From assembly GCA_017459725.1 (NCBI GenBank), contig JAFUCL010000072.1, forward strand, positions 1 through 63,041: a stretch of 63,041 nt of DNA. The letters are read 5' to 3'. The translations under genes were made by a program, and so were the position numbers. A model generated the notes under the pieces. That model had not been told where the DNA came from, did no database searches, and saw only the letters and a list, made by a program, of their open reading frames with translations. This DNA is from Solobacterium sp. (GTDB lineage Bacteria; Bacillota_I; Bacilli_A; Erysipelotrichales; Erysipelotrichaceae). This document shows positions 27,071-36,152 of the stretch, in pieces. How positions within the stretch are numbered: position 1 is the stretch's first letter; each line of letters starts with the position of its first letter.

Positions 27071-29395
27071 TCAGCGCTGCTTTCTGCGCAGTGACTTCAG
27101 TATTCTCGGTATTCCCCGGAAATAATGTCCGTTCAGCAGGTATGCTGCCGCATCCACCGTCTTCCAGGTAATCCGGCTGCTTCCCGCCATTAACATATTC
27201 CGCAGCGGTGCTTCAAGGATCATAGATGCGCGTATATCCGCCATGGGATGTCTGTGCAGATACCGGTTGATTATACGGTTGAGTCTTCTGCCCAGGAAGC
27301 ATTCCTTGAGCTCTTCGATCGTTGTATCCCTGGTGAAGGGCCTGGCCGGACGCACAGCCGGCACCGCATGCCGCAGTACACCCTCAAAGGCATTCCGGCT
27401 GATCACCGGTTCAAGATAATCCCTGCCTATGTCCGAATACGGTGTCTCGGTTCCATCAAGCTCTATCCGTGTGCTTACCTTTGCACCGCCGCAGGGAGCG
27501 CAGGTGATGACATAGCTGCCCTTTTCAATCATCCACCTGTCTTCCTGGACATCCCAGTAAGCAAACCGTTCTCTGTCTGCTGTGATCTGCACGGTTCTGC
27601 TTTCTCCCGGCTTCAGATCCACAGCCGCAAAGCCAAGCAGTTCCCGGGCAGGACGCATGATTCTGCTCTCCGGAAGTGACCACCGGAACAACACCGTTTC
27701 CCGGCCGTTCCGTGTGCCTGTATTCGTCACAGTGACACTGATCGTAACGGCATCACCGTGCACTTCAGCCTGCAGTCCGGAGTACCCGAAAGACGTATAG
27801 GAAAGACCCCAGCCGAACGGGAAACATACCCGCTGTCCGGCCGTGTCGTAGTATCTGTATCCGGTGAAGATGGATTCACGGTATTCGCTCTGCAGCATAC
27901 TGCTGTCAAAGTAACCGTATGCGGGCAGATCCTCCGTGCGTAATGGCCACGTTTCCGCAAGCTTTCCGCAGGGGTCCGCAAGACCGTACAGAAGACGGTA
28001 TGCCGCATGGGAGCCGCGTCCCCCGGCAAGATACATGCAGAGAACCGCACTGACGTGATCCAGCCACGGCATGCGTACAGGTGCACCGCATTCCAGCAGA
28101 ACAACTGTATTGGCATTGACGGCAGATACCGCTTCAATCAGATGGTTCTGGCATTCCGGCATATCCAGGGTCAGTCTGTCATACCCTTCCGCTTCATGTC
28201 CTTCGGGAAGTCCGGCCGCAATAATCACCGCATCCGCTGATACAGCCATACGTCTGGCCTGCTCTTCCAGAACCGGGTCGACGGTATCCGTACTGATGTG
28301 ATATCCCTTTGCATACGAGAAGCTGATGCCTGCCTGTTCAAACACACTGACAAGATCATCCGCACTGACGGCATTGACCCGTGATGAGCCGGCGCCCTGC
28401 ATACGCGGCTGTTTGGCAAACGTGCCTGCGAGCAGGACCTTCATATCCTTCTTCAGCGGCAGGAGTCCACTGTTCTTCATGAGCACCGCACTCTTTTCGG
28501 CAGCTTCCTGCGCCAGAGCCAGATGTGCTTCAAGATCGGCAGGCTGCTGTTCTGTTTTTGTTTTATCTGCCAGTTCCAGTATCTTAGCGGCATTCTCCCG
28601 GAGTTCTGCTTCGCTGATGACACCCTGTTTCTCAGCATCCATCAGGGCATCCGCAGTGCCGTGGCCGCCGCCCGGCATTTCCAGATTCAGACCGTTGTGC
28701 AGAGCACGGACAGGGTCGCTGACCGCTCCCCAGTCACTGATGAAGATACCGTTGAAGCCCCATTCCCTGCGGGCAAGCTCCTGCATCAGAATACTGTTTT
28801 CCGTGCAGTATGTGCCGTTGAGCTTGTTGTAGGCGCACATGATCGTCCAGGGATCTGCTCTGCGGATGATTTCCTCAAACTGCCGCAGATAGATTTCCCG
28901 CAGTGCTCTTTCATCCACAATGCTGTCCTGCACCATTCTGCCCTTTTCCCGTGAATTGGCAGCGTAGTGCTTCAGTGAACAGCCGACACCATGGTCCTGC
29001 AGACCGCGGATATAGGCCGCTCCCAGCCGTGCGCTCAGCAGCGGATCTTCCGAGAAATACTCAAAATTGCGTCCGCAGCGGGGATCCCGTTTGTGATTGA
29101 CACCCGGTCCCAGCAATACCTGCACACCCTCTGCCCTGCACTCTTCAGCCAGCGCCGTACCGATCCGGTACAGCAGGTCTTCATCCCATGAACATGCCAG
29201 CAGCGCTTCGGCAGGATACACCACTGCCGGCTTTGATGTCCGGAAGCCCAGACCGCCGCCTGTTTCAATACGCAGACCAACGGGTCCGTCCGACATTCTT
29301 ACACCCGGTATGCCTTTTTCTTCATCCGACCATGTCTGCCAGCTGTCTTTGCCGGTAAACATCCGTGCGCATTCCTGTTTGGTAAGATCTTTCAT
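27071..29395 (-). CDS. Glycoside hydrolase family 3 (beta-glucosidase-like)
   Basis: A 774-residue cytoplasmic GH3 enzyme: (beta/alpha)8 domain, alpha/beta sandwich and FnIII-like domain (about 560-640), plus a C-terminal helical tail seen in many Firmicutes GH3 proteins. The probable nucleophile is the Asp of GIFISDWGAVSD; substrate-binding KHYAANSREKGR is also present. GH3 members hydrolyse beta-glucosides, beta-xylosides or N-acetylglucosaminides; the sequence does not let me choose among them. The ATG overlaps the stop of the glycosyltransferase gene by one base, so it is co-translated with the glycan genes upstream. Confidence 0.93.
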   Translation of the reverse strand: MKDLTKQECARMFTGKDSWQTWSDEEKGIPGVRMSDGPVGLRIETGGGLGFRTSKPAVVYPAEALLACSWDEDLLYRIGTALAEECRAEGVQVLLGPGVNHKRDPRCGRNFEYFSEDPLLSARLGAAYIRGLQDHGVGCSLKHYAANSREKGRMVQDSIVDERALREIYLRQFEEIIRRADPWTIMCAYNKLNGTYCTENSILMQELARREWGFNGIFISDWGAVSDPVRALHNGLNLEMPGGGHGTADALMDAEKQGVISEAELRENAAKILELADKTKTEQQPADLEAHLALAQEAAEKSAVLMKNSGLLPLKKDMKVLLAGTFAKQPRMQGAGSSRVNAVSADDLVSVFEQAGISFSYAKGYHISTDTVDPVLEEQARRMAVSADAVIIAAGLPEGHEAEGYDRLTLDMPECQNHLIEAVSAVNANTVVLLECGAPVRMPWLDHVSAVLCMYLAGGRGSHAAYRLLYGLADPCGKLAETWPLRTEDLPAYGYFDSSMLQSEYRESIFTGYRYYDTAGQRVCFPFGWGLSYTSFGYSGLQAEVHGDAVTISVTVTNTGTRNGRETVLFRWSLPESRIMRPARELLGFAAVDLKPGESRTVQITADRERFAYWDVQEDRWMIEKGSYVITCAPCGGAKVSTRIELDGTETPYSDIGRDYLEPVISRNAFEGVLRHAVPAVRPARPFTRDTTIEELKECFLGRRLNRIINRYLHRHPMADIRASMILEAPLRNMLMAGSSRITWKTVDAAAYLLNGHYFRGIPRILKSLRRKQR

Positions 29396-30702
29396 TACTT
29401 CTTTTCCTCCGGAATCACTGCTTTCCGCAGGTTCTGCATAACTCTTTCATAAAGACGCTGAGCAGTTTCCGTCTCCGCATCCGTAAAGCCCCGGCAGCAT
29501 ACTTCCCGCAGATCATCTTCAATATAGTCAATATCACTGCAGAGTCCGGCAGCTTCCTCGGTGATTTCAGCACTGACCCCGGACATATCAAGACCGAACC
29601 GGATCAGCTTTCTGGAGGCCAGCTTCTGCAGCGACAGCAGCACCATTGCCTCGGAAATACCGGAACCGTCCGCAATCTCCCTGACCGAACGCACCTGTCC
29701 GGCACCTTTCAGCACCATGAACACCCGGACATCCCGGATTTCCAGTTCATGCATCATCGCCGCTGTGCTCAGATACTTCTCATATGCCTTGCTCAGCAGC
29801 CAGATGCCCGTAAACACATCATTCTGGCGCGGATGGTAATGAACACCGACTGTTTCCTCACCGACCCGGCGGGTTCCCGGCAGGATGGGAATCGCAAAAT
29901 CATCGGTTGCGGCAGAGACCAGAAAAGACGCAATCTCTATACGCTTTGCCCGGTATTCCGACTCATCCAGAATGCCTCTGAAGAAACGGTCATAGTATTC
30001 ATAGACACTTGTCTTCATCTGCACCAGTCTTGCCGGATTCATGTTCTTGGCGACCAGTGATCCTTCCGTCTTGACGTAGTAGTACACCGGAGCCTGCAGC
30101 GGTGCGATGCGCTTACAGTGCAGGATATATTCCAGATTGAAGATAAAATCCTCACAGAAGCTGATATCCCTGTCCATCCGGATCCCGTATTTCATGATCA
30201 GGTCTCTTCTGTACAGCTTGTTCCAGATCACACCGTAGTAATAATCCGCCGGACTCTCTGCCATCTGATCGGCATATGCGCGCACATCCAGCACCTTGTC
30301 CGAGAGAATACTGCCTTTGCGGGAGAGATTATCCCCTACTACACGGTAAAACTCCGCGACCACCAGATCGGCATTCTTTTCCTCGGCGGTTCTGACCAGA
30401 AGCTTGGTGCTGTCTTCCGTGATCCAGTCATCCGCATCCAGGAACTGAATATACTTTCCGGAAGCTGCCTCAATGCCGCGGTTGCGGGTATCAGACACAC
30501 CGGAGTTGGCTTTATTGATGACTCTGACTCTCTCATCAGTGGCAGCGTACCGCTCGCAGATCTCTTTTGAAGAATCACTTGATCCGTCATTGACAAGAAT
30601 CAGTTCAAGATCCCTGAATTCCTGATGCAGAATGCTTTCTATACAGCGTGAAAGAGCTGTTTCCGCATTGTATACAGGCACGATAATACTGACTGTAGGC
30701 AT
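29395..30702 (-). CDS. GT2 glycosyltransferase fused to a MarR-like winged-helix domain
   Basis: A 435-residue protein. Residues 1-220 are a GT-A family 2 glycosyltransferase: SIIVPVYNAE, LVNDGSSDSS, the metal motif FLDADDWI (Asp89-91) and the acceptor region CEDFIFNLEY. Residues about 295-430 do not resemble a transferase but read like a MarR regulator: helix, VREIADGSGISEAMVLLSLQ (helix-turn-helix), KLASRKLIR, a short wing, ITEEA and a long C-terminal helix ending in MQNLRKAV. The start follows a two-base gap from the GtrA-like gene. The GT half is certain; the MarR call is from pattern only. The fusion may serve dimerisation rather than DNA binding. Confidence 0.85.
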   Translation of the reverse strand: MPTVSIIVPVYNAETALSRCIESILHQEFRDLELILVNDGSSDSSKEICERYAATDERVRVINKANSGVSDTRNRGIEAASGKYIQFLDADDWITEDSTKLLVRTAEEKNADLVVAEFYRVVGDNLSRKGSILSDKVLDVRAYADQMAESPADYYYGVIWNKLYRRDLIMKYGIRMDRDISFCEDFIFNLEYILHCKRIAPLQAPVYYYVKTEGSLVAKNMNPARLVQMKTSVYEYYDRFFRGILDESEYRAKRIEIASFLVSAATDDFAIPILPGTRRVGEETVGVHYHPRQNDVFTGIWLLSKAYEKYLSTAAMMHELEIRDVRVFMVLKGAGQVRSVREIADGSGISEAMVLLSLQKLASRKLIRFGLDMSGVSAEITEEAAGLCSDIDYIEDDLREVCCRGFTDAETETAQRLYERVMQNLRKAVIPEEKK

Positions 30703-30703
30703 A

Positions 30704-31210
30704 CTATTCCTCCTTCAGAAGCACATATTTCTCCAGCGGAAAAATAATCAGAAACTGCAGTGTTCCGGCACACATACCGGCAATGGTCGGTGCAGCAGCG
30801 GTCAGCGGTGTTCCGCTGAGGGCATGTACGATGACACCCTGCAGCCATGTTGAAAACAGGATCAGAACAACCATCACCCCGCAGTAGATCCGGAAACTCT
30901 TAGCGGATACCCGGGCGTGGAAGGTGGTTTTGCTGTTGATGAAATATCCGTATATATTGGCCGCCGCATTGGACAGCAGAAACGGCATGACATATCCCCA
31001 TACACAGTTTCCCTTACCCAGTGCTTCTTCGGTAAATACCGTGCGCAGGAACCCGGGCAATGGTGTCTGCCAGCCCTTCATGAGATGAAACAGTACGTTG
31101 ACCAGCACCAGCTGTACAACCGTAACGGATGATGATACAAGTGAAAACTTCAGAAACTGAACGGCTGTTTTTCTGCTTTCATACTTCTCCAAGCAAATGC
31201 CTTCTTTCAT
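30704..31210 (-). CDS. GtrA-like membrane protein
   Basis: A 168-residue protein with four hydrophobic segments (about 18-40, 75-100, 117-135, 145-165) in the GtrA/DPMS_2 pattern. The motif GYFINSKTTFHARVS is typical for GtrA proteins, which are thought to move lipid-linked sugars across the membrane. It lies directly before the GT2 gene, as usual for polyprenyl-phosphate glycosylation pairs. The start is uncertain: ATG at 31210 has only GGGAAG upstream, and a GTG at 31231 would add seven codons. Confidence 0.85.
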   Translation of the reverse strand: MKEGICLEKYESRKTAVQFLKFSLVSSSVTVVQLVLVNVLFHLMKGWQTPLPGFLRTVFTEEALGKGNCVWGYVMPFLLSNAAANIYGYFINSKTTFHARVSAKSFRIYCGVMVVLILFSTWLQGVIVHALSGTPLTAAAPTIAGMCAGTLQFLIIFPLEKYVLLKEE

Positions 31211-31261
31211 CGGGAATGCACTTCCCGTCACTATTGTAGCCAGTACATTAGGCCCTTAAAA

Positions 31262-31287
31262 GAAAAAACCGTACTTTTCAGTACGGT
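31262..31287 (-). terminator. Terminator after rpsR
   Basis: Perfect 8-bp stem ACCGTACT/AGTACGGT with GAAA tetraloop, followed by six T residues on the minus strand; its upstream base overlaps the rpsR stop codon. Confidence 0.92.
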
Positions 31288-31517
31288 CAGTCTGCGACAT
31301 ACGGCAGAAGAGCCATCTGACGTGCCCGCTTGATAGCGACTGCGAGTTCACGCTGATATTTAGCCTTCGTTCCTGTAACCCGGCGCGGAATGATCTTACC
31401 GTTCGGAGAAACGAATTTCTTCAGAAGCTCTACATCCTTATAGTCGATATAGGTGATATTGTTCTTTGTGAAATAGCAGACTTTTCTACCACCTGTTCTC
31501 TGTTTCTTGAATGCCAT
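31287..31517 (-). CDS. rpsR: 30S ribosomal protein S18
   Basis: A 76-residue S18 of the small subunit platform, partner of S6. Typical core: [32 protein letters not shown] followed by [21 protein letters not shown]. The Cys-containing N-terminus (KVCYF) keeps only one Cys, a zinc-free form. It closes rpsF-ssb-rpsR. Confidence 0.97.
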   Translation of the reverse strand: MAFKKQRTGGRKVCYFTKNNITYIDYKDVELLKKFVSPNGKIIPRRVTGTKAKYQRELAVAIKRARQMALLPYVAD

Positions 31518-31535
31518 TGTTCTTCTCCTTCTTTC

Positions 31536-32018
31536 TTAGAAAGGCAGGTCATCACTGGAGATATCCAGGCTCGGACCTGTGTTGAAATCCTCGCTGCTGA
31601 TCGGATCATCAGCGTGAGTGCTGTATGACGGCGCCGGATCCCCGTAGGAACCGTAGCCACCGTAGGAATTACCCGTATCACGTGATTCCGACTGTGAACG
31701 GCTTTCCAGCAGACGTACATTGTCCGCAACAACTTCAGTCACATAGACCTTCTTGCCGTCACGGTCATCGTAGTTTCTGGTCTGGATTCTTCCGTCAACA
31801 CCGATCAGCGCACCTTTTCTGGCATACTGACCGAGGAAATCAGCCGGCTGTCTCCAGGCAACGCAGCTGATGAAATCAGCTGTGTTCTGTCCCTGTGCAT
31901 CCCTTGCGCCGCGGCGGTCGCACGCTACGGTGAAGGTCGCTACGGAAATACCGGACTGCGTCTTGCGGACTTCCACATCACGGGTGAGTCTTCCAACCAA
32001 TACAACACGGTTGATCAT
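31536..32018 (-). CDS. ssb: Single-stranded DNA-binding protein
   Basis: A 160-residue SSB: OB-fold (about 1-108; MINRVVLVGRLTRDVEVR, FISCVAWRQPADFL), Gly/Ser/Tyr-rich linker, and the acidic tip SSDDLPF that recruits repair and replication partners. Encoded between S6 and S18 as in most Firmicutes, with its ATG overlapping the rpsF stop. Confidence 0.97.
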   Translation of the reverse strand: MINRVVLVGRLTRDVEVRKTQSGISVATFTVACDRRGARDAQGQNTADFISCVAWRQPADFLGQYARKGALIGVDGRIQTRNYDDRDGKKVYVTEVVADNVRLLESRSQSESRDTGNSYGGYGSYGDPAPSYSTHADDPISSEDFNTGPSLDISSDDLPF

Positions 32019-32329
32019 TACTTCTTTTCCTCCTGAGCCGGAGCATCATCTCTCTGGACGATCATGTAACGAACAACGCTCGGGTTGATACGCATCAGAC
32101 GATCATACTCGCGCAGGCAAGCATCATCGGCTTCAAACGTTACTACTACATAGTAACCCTTGTTCATGTGATCAATTTCGTACGCGAATTCACGCATTCC
32201 CCATTCATCTGTCTTCAGGATCTTTCCATCACCGTCTGTGATGATCTTACCCAGAGTTTCGATGAGAGCTGTGCGCTTTTCCTCCTCAACGGACGAATTG
32301 ACGATGTACATGACTTCATACCTTCTCAT
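32018..32329 (-). CDS. rpsF: 30S ribosomal protein S6
   Basis: A 103-residue S6 with MRRYEVMYIV, the WGMREFAYEIDHMNKGYYV core and YDRLMRINPSVVRYMIVQ. Preceded by GGAGGTG. The leader (32330-32391) contains an 8-bp hairpin GAGTAGAA/TTCTGCTC and a GGCCGTTAG stretch. In many bacteria this leader binds S6:S18 for feedback control; the resemblance here is suggestive only. Confidence 0.97.
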   Translation of the reverse strand: MRRYEVMYIVNSSVEEEKRTALIETLGKIITDGDGKILKTDEWGMREFAYEIDHMNKGYYVVVTFEADDACLREYDRLMRINPSVVRYMIVQRDDAPAQEEKK

Positions 32330-32397
32330 GTCTTACACCTCCTTCTGGACTAACGGCCATTTCTGGCAAGGAGCAGAATATTTCTACTCGCCGTAAT

Positions 32398-32426
32398 ATA
32401 TTATCAGTCTTTTGAATGAAAGGCAA
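32398..32426 (-). promoter_or_regulatory. rpsF-ssb-rpsR promoter
   Basis: Minus strand TTGCCT (32426-32421), 17 bases, TAATAT (32403-32398). The -35 touches the end of the SDR terminator. Confidence 0.5.
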
Positions 32427-32449
32427 GCACCATCCTTGCGGACGGTGCT
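32426..32449 (-). terminator. Terminator after the SDR gene
   Basis: 10-bp stem AGCACCGTCC/GGATGGTGCT (one G-U pair) with a GCAA tetraloop, then TGCCTTTC; the T run is short. Confidence 0.7.
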
Positions 32450-32478
32450 GATTTGTTTTTCTTCTGTATATCAGTTGT

Positions 32479-33258
32479 TTAGTAAATTGTGAACCCGCCG
32501 TCCACGACAAGATCCTCACCCGTGATCATGTTGGATTCATCACAGGACAGGAAGAGCACTGCCGCCGCAATCTCGTCGGTTTCCGCAAAGCGATGAGCCG
32601 GAATCTTCTCAATCATATCCGTCTTGACCTTGCCCTGCCATGCTTTCTCACCCATATAGGTATTGACGACCGTCGGTGCCACACCGTTGACATTGATGCC
32701 GTATTCTGCCCATTCCAGTGCGCAGACCTTGATCATACCGACAAGGGCAGCCTTGGACATGGTGTAGCCCACATGTTTGTTGATGGCGATGAAGTCAGCC
32801 TGGGATGTCACACAGACGATCTTGCCGCCCTTTCCCTGTGCAATCATGACATTGGCAACTGCCTGGCAGACCCGGAACACACCGACCGCATTGACGGCTA
32901 TGTGCTTTTCAACGTTATCGATTTCAATATCGGTTGCCCTGTAGAGATCCACAAATCCCGGCATAGCCGCAAGCACGTTGATTTCACCGAAGCGCTCCTT
33001 CACGGCCGCAACCATTGCATCAACGCTTGCCTGGCTGGTGACATCACACTTGATGCCGAATGTCTCTGTACCGCAGTCAGCCGCAATGGCCTCAGCCACT
33101 TCCGGACAATTGTCCTTGCAGTCAGCGATGACAACCTTTGCGCCTTTGTGTGCATACATTCTTGCCGTTGCTTCACCGATACCGCCGGCGCCGCCCACAA
33201 CAACTGCAACTTTTCCGGTCAGATCGAGGTCGCCTGTTACCTTCCTGTAACCAATCAT
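32479..33258 (-). CDS. SDR-family NAD(P)-dependent oxidoreductase
   Basis: A 259-residue classical short-chain dehydrogenase. It has the cofactor loop GGAGGIGEATA near 18-28, the catalytic Ser in CVTSQADF, the YTMSK Tyr/Lys pair, the LEWAEYGINVNGVAPTVVNT segment, and a standard C-terminal end (ITGEDLVVDGGFTIY). An acidic residue after beta-2 (IADCKD) suggests NAD preference. Substrate unknown; sugar alcohols or hydroxy acids are common for close SDR types. Single-gene unit with its own terminator and a GGAGG site. Confidence 0.92.
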   Translation of the reverse strand: MIGYRKVTGDLDLTGKVAVVVGGAGGIGEATARMYAHKGAKVVIADCKDNCPEVAEAIAADCGTETFGIKCDVTSQASVDAMVAAVKERFGEINVLAAMPGFVDLYRATDIEIDNVEKHIAVNAVGVFRVCQAVANVMIAQGKGGKIVCVTSQADFIAINKHVGYTMSKAALVGMIKVCALEWAEYGINVNGVAPTVVNTYMGEKAWQGKVKTDMIEKIPAHRFAETDEIAAAVLFLSCDESNMITGEDLVVDGGFTIY

Positions 33259-33369
33259 TATTATTTACCTCCATTATTAAGAACAGTGATTCTTATACTT
33301 ATATGATATCTTTCAGGGAAGGGTATGTCAGAGTGTATTGCCGTGTTTTCATATCATTTTTCCCGAATG

Positions 33370-33396
33370 AAAAGACCGGAAGCTTATTCCGGTCTC
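33370..33396 (-). terminator. Terminator after the DUF4349 gene
   Basis: 9-bp stem AGACCGGAA/TTCCGGTCT, loop TAAGC, then TTTTC on the minus strand. Confidence 0.75.
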
Positions 33397-33402
33397 TGAA
33401 GG

Positions 33403-34425
33403 TTATTGTTCGGTGTGTTCGGTATTCTGAACTTCATCCGCAGGATTCTTTTTCTTCCGGCGGAAGAAACTGCGGTGTTCTCTTTCCGGATGGGCCGCTT
33501 TCACGGCTTTCCGCCAGCGCAGGAACAGATAGCCAAGCGGGATGATGATCAGCAGATACGGCAGCAACCGTATAGCCGCCAGCACAAGGTCTTCCAGGAA
33601 TTCCGCGAATCCCTTCCACGCCGATGTCCATGTGTTTCTGATTCTCTGCAGGAAGGAGACATTGGATACTTCCGGTGAGTATTCCATGACTTCGCGGATA
33701 TCCAGGGTAATGGTGGAATATGCCACATCCGTATCCATGCGTCTTCTGTTTGTTTCCTCACGCTTCAGATCTGTTTCAACCTCGGATAAACGTGCTTCAA
33801 TGGCAATCATATCCTCGATGGTTTCCGCCTTGCCCATCATATCCAGCAGTCTTCTCTGCTGGGTTTCCAGCGATTCGATTCTGGCGGAGGCATCATTGTA
33901 GGCCTGGGTGATATTCGCAACATTCGTACTGCGGGAGCGGACCTTGCCGGTGCCTTCCATGCTTTCCATGAACGCAGAGAACGATTCGGTGGGAATGCGC
34001 ACGGTCAGATTCATATATTTGGTGGCCCGCTTGGTACTGGTTGAACTGTACCAGTAATAGTCATCATCATATTCATCTTCATGCTCGATGATGCCTTTGT
34101 ACTGGGAAATATACTGACGCACATTCTGTACGGTCTCCGTATATGTCAGGGTCTCGATGGTCATGTATCCCGTATAGACAAGCTTCTCCTGGGACGCAAT
34201 CACATCTGCTTCCGTAGGTGACGCATATTCTTCCTTCGCCTCTTCCGGTTCCGGAGCCATAGCCGGGGCATAGGAATTGCCGGCCGCAATACCAAATGAC
34301 GAGGCGCTGTCGTAGGTTGCGCCTCCTCCGGTCACCGCTGCGCTCTGTGACGAACCGCCGCAGCCGGCCAGTATAAGTGTGAAGACAAGTGCTGTAATGC
34401 AGTTGATTCCTCTGCGTGCAGTCAT
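33403..34425 (-). CDS. DUF4349 lipoprotein
   Basis: A 340-residue surface lipoprotein. Signal peptide ends in the lipobox ILAGC (Cys near 22). A DUF4349 domain spans about 80-290 with coiled-coil stretch SARIESLETQQRRLLDMMGKA and the RLSEVETDLKREE helix. One membrane helix near 283-305 (LLPYLLIIIPLGYLFL) is followed by a basic cytoplasmic tail. The function of the family is unknown; sensing or anti-sigma-like roles have been suggested, without evidence here. It is 23 bases downstream of the aminotransferase gene, so co-transcription is likely. Confidence 0.88.
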   Translation of the reverse strand: MTARRGINCITALVFTLILAGCGGSSQSAAVTGGGATYDSASSFGIAAGNSYAPAMAPEPEEAKEEYASPTEADVIASQEKLVYTGYMTIETLTYTETVQNVRQYISQYKGIIEHEDEYDDDYYWYSSTSTKRATKYMNLTVRIPTESFSAFMESMEGTGKVRSRSTNVANITQAYNDASARIESLETQQRRLLDMMGKAETIEDMIAIEARLSEVETDLKREETNRRRMDTDVAYSTITLDIREVMEYSPEVSNVSFLQRIRNTWTSAWKGFAEFLEDLVLAAIRLLPYLLIIIPLGYLFLRWRKAVKAAHPEREHRSFFRRKKKNPADEVQNTEHTEQ

Positions 34426-34448
34426 TTCTTTCTCCCTTCCTGCAGTGC

Positions 34449-35615
34449 TTACAGTTTCTTCAGGAATGCTTCGATCCTATCCACTGCCGTCTGCAGCTCT
34501 TCAAGACTGTAACAATAACTGATTCTGACAAAACCTTCTCCGGCCGGACCGAAGGCCGTACCGGGTATGACACAGACTTTCTCTTCCTGCAGCAAGCGTA
34601 CGCAGAAATCATAGCTGGAAAGTCCGGTGCCTGAAATATTGGCAAATACGTAGAATGCACCTTCCGGCATCGCCGTCGGCAGACCGATGCGGTTCAGCTT
34701 CGCAACCAGCCAGTTGCGTCTGTTCAGGAACGCTTCCGCATGTTCTTCGATATCCCGGTCGCTTTTCGGTGAGATTGCCTCAATGCCCGCAAACTGGGCA
34801 GGGGTGGCAGGACCCATGGCTGAATACTGATGAATACTGACGGCCGCATCAATGATCTTACTGTCCGCCAGCATGTATCCAAGACGCCATCCGGTCATGG
34901 AATATGCCTTGGAGAAACCGTTGATGATGACCAGCTGATCGCGGATCTCCCTGAATGAGGCAATCGAACACGGCTTGGAACCGTATGTCAGTTCCAGATA
35001 GATTTCATCACACACGGTGACAATGTCATGCTTTTTCAGGATCGGGACAATTTTCTCATAATCCTCTCTGGTCATAACACCGCCGGTCGGGTTGCTCGGA
35101 TAATTCAGAATGATCATCCTGGTTCTGTCCGTGATCACTTCCTCCAGCTGTTCAGGGGATACCTTGAAATGATTGTCAGCTCTAAGACGCAGATACACCG
35201 GGGTGGCTCCTGTCAGCAATACCGAAGGTTCATATGCAATATATCCGGGATCCAGGATAATGCATTCATCCCCTTCTTCCAGCACCAGACGGCAGATCAG
35301 GTCAATGGCTTCACTGCCGCCGACCGTGACCAGCACATTGTCGGTGCCGTAGCCGCGGACGCCGAATCTTCTTTCGTAGTAGCGGACGATGCCTTCACGC
35401 AGCTGCATAAGGCCTCTGCTCGGTGCGTAATAGGTGCGTCCCTTTTCAATGGCGTAGATGCCTTCTTCACTGATATGCCACGGTGTTCTGAAATCAGGTT
35501 CACCGACCGAAAGGGATATGACATTCGGCGTAGCATTGGCTAAATCAAAGAACTGCCATAACAGTGAACGGGAAAGCTTGCGCACATTGCGGCTGAGATA
35601 TTTTTCCGTGCTCAT
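34449..35615 (-). CDS. Class I/II aminotransferase (PatA-like)
   Basis: A 388-residue PLP enzyme of fold type I. PLP Lys lies in INGFSKAYSMTGWRLGY; the Asn/Asp/Tyr contacts are in NYPSNPTGGVM and VCDEIYLEL; the carboxylate-binding Arg is near the C-terminus (FVRISYC). Resembles aromatic/aspartate aminotransferases such as PatA. Its ATG overlaps the stop of an Lrp-type regulator (four bases), a common arrangement for amino-acid-responsive control. Confidence 0.92.
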   Translation of the reverse strand: MSTEKYLSRNVRKLSRSLLWQFFDLANATPNVISLSVGEPDFRTPWHISEEGIYAIEKGRTYYAPSRGLMQLREGIVRYYERRFGVRGYGTDNVLVTVGGSEAIDLICRLVLEEGDECIILDPGYIAYEPSVLLTGATPVYLRLRADNHFKVSPEQLEEVITDRTRMIILNYPSNPTGGVMTREDYEKIVPILKKHDIVTVCDEIYLELTYGSKPCSIASFREIRDQLVIINGFSKAYSMTGWRLGYMLADSKIIDAAVSIHQYSAMGPATPAQFAGIEAISPKSDRDIEEHAEAFLNRRNWLVAKLNRIGLPTAMPEGAFYVFANISGTGLSSYDFCVRLLQEEKVCVIPGTAFGPAGEGFVRISYCYSLEELQTAVDRIEAFLKKL

Positions 35616-36100
35616 GGCTCTACCAGCATCCGTTCATCTTCTGTCTTTTCGTTTTCGAACAGGATTCCCTCCACTTTGTACTGCTTGAGGAGGAAACAGG
35701 TGACGGTTGAGGTAACACCTTCAATCGGTGCCAGTTTCTGGGCAACGAAGTCGGAAACCTCACGCATGGTTCTGCCTTCAATGAAAACCATGAACTCTGC
35801 GGTTCCGCTCATCAGGTACAGGTTTGTTACTTCGGGGAATCTGGCAATCCGTTCCGCCACTCTGTCGTAGCCGGCATCACGTTCCGGTTTTGCGCTGACC
35901 TGGATGATCGCACTGCAGTGGTCGGTATTCGTCTTATCCCAGTTGATAACCGTGTGATAACCGCAGATAATGCCTTCTCTTTCCAGAGATGCTTTGCACT
36001 GCAGTACATCCTCTTCCTTCTCCTGCAGGATATCCGCAAGATCCGTTACGGTGATTCTGGGATCGTTCTCAAGTATCTTCAGAAGTCTCATTTCATCCAT
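35612..36100 (-). CDS. Lrp/AsnC-family transcriptional regulator
   Basis: A 162-residue regulator: N-terminal HTH (about 1-50; MDEMRLLKILENDPRITVTD) and C-terminal RAM/ACT-like ligand domain (about 68-145; AIIQVSAKPERDAGYDRV). It probably controls the overlapping aminotransferase gene in response to an amino acid. Normal length. Confidence 0.93.
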   Translation of the reverse strand: MDEMRLLKILENDPRITVTDLADILQEKEEDVLQCKASLEREGIICGYHTVINWDKTNTDHCSAIIQVSAKPERDAGYDRVAERIARFPEVTNLYLMSGTAEFMVFIEGRTMREVSDFVAQKLAPIEGVTSTVTCFLLKQYKVEGILFENEKTEDERMLVEP

Positions 36101-36152
36101 AAGAATTACTCTCCTTCAAGGAAAAGTGTATCATCTTCAGTCCTTCTTCGCA

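Noticed and set aside
27071..27400. C-terminal helical extension of the GH3 protein as a novel domain
   Set aside because: Similar tails after the FnIII-like domain are common in Firmicutes GH3 enzymes, so I do not count it as unusual.
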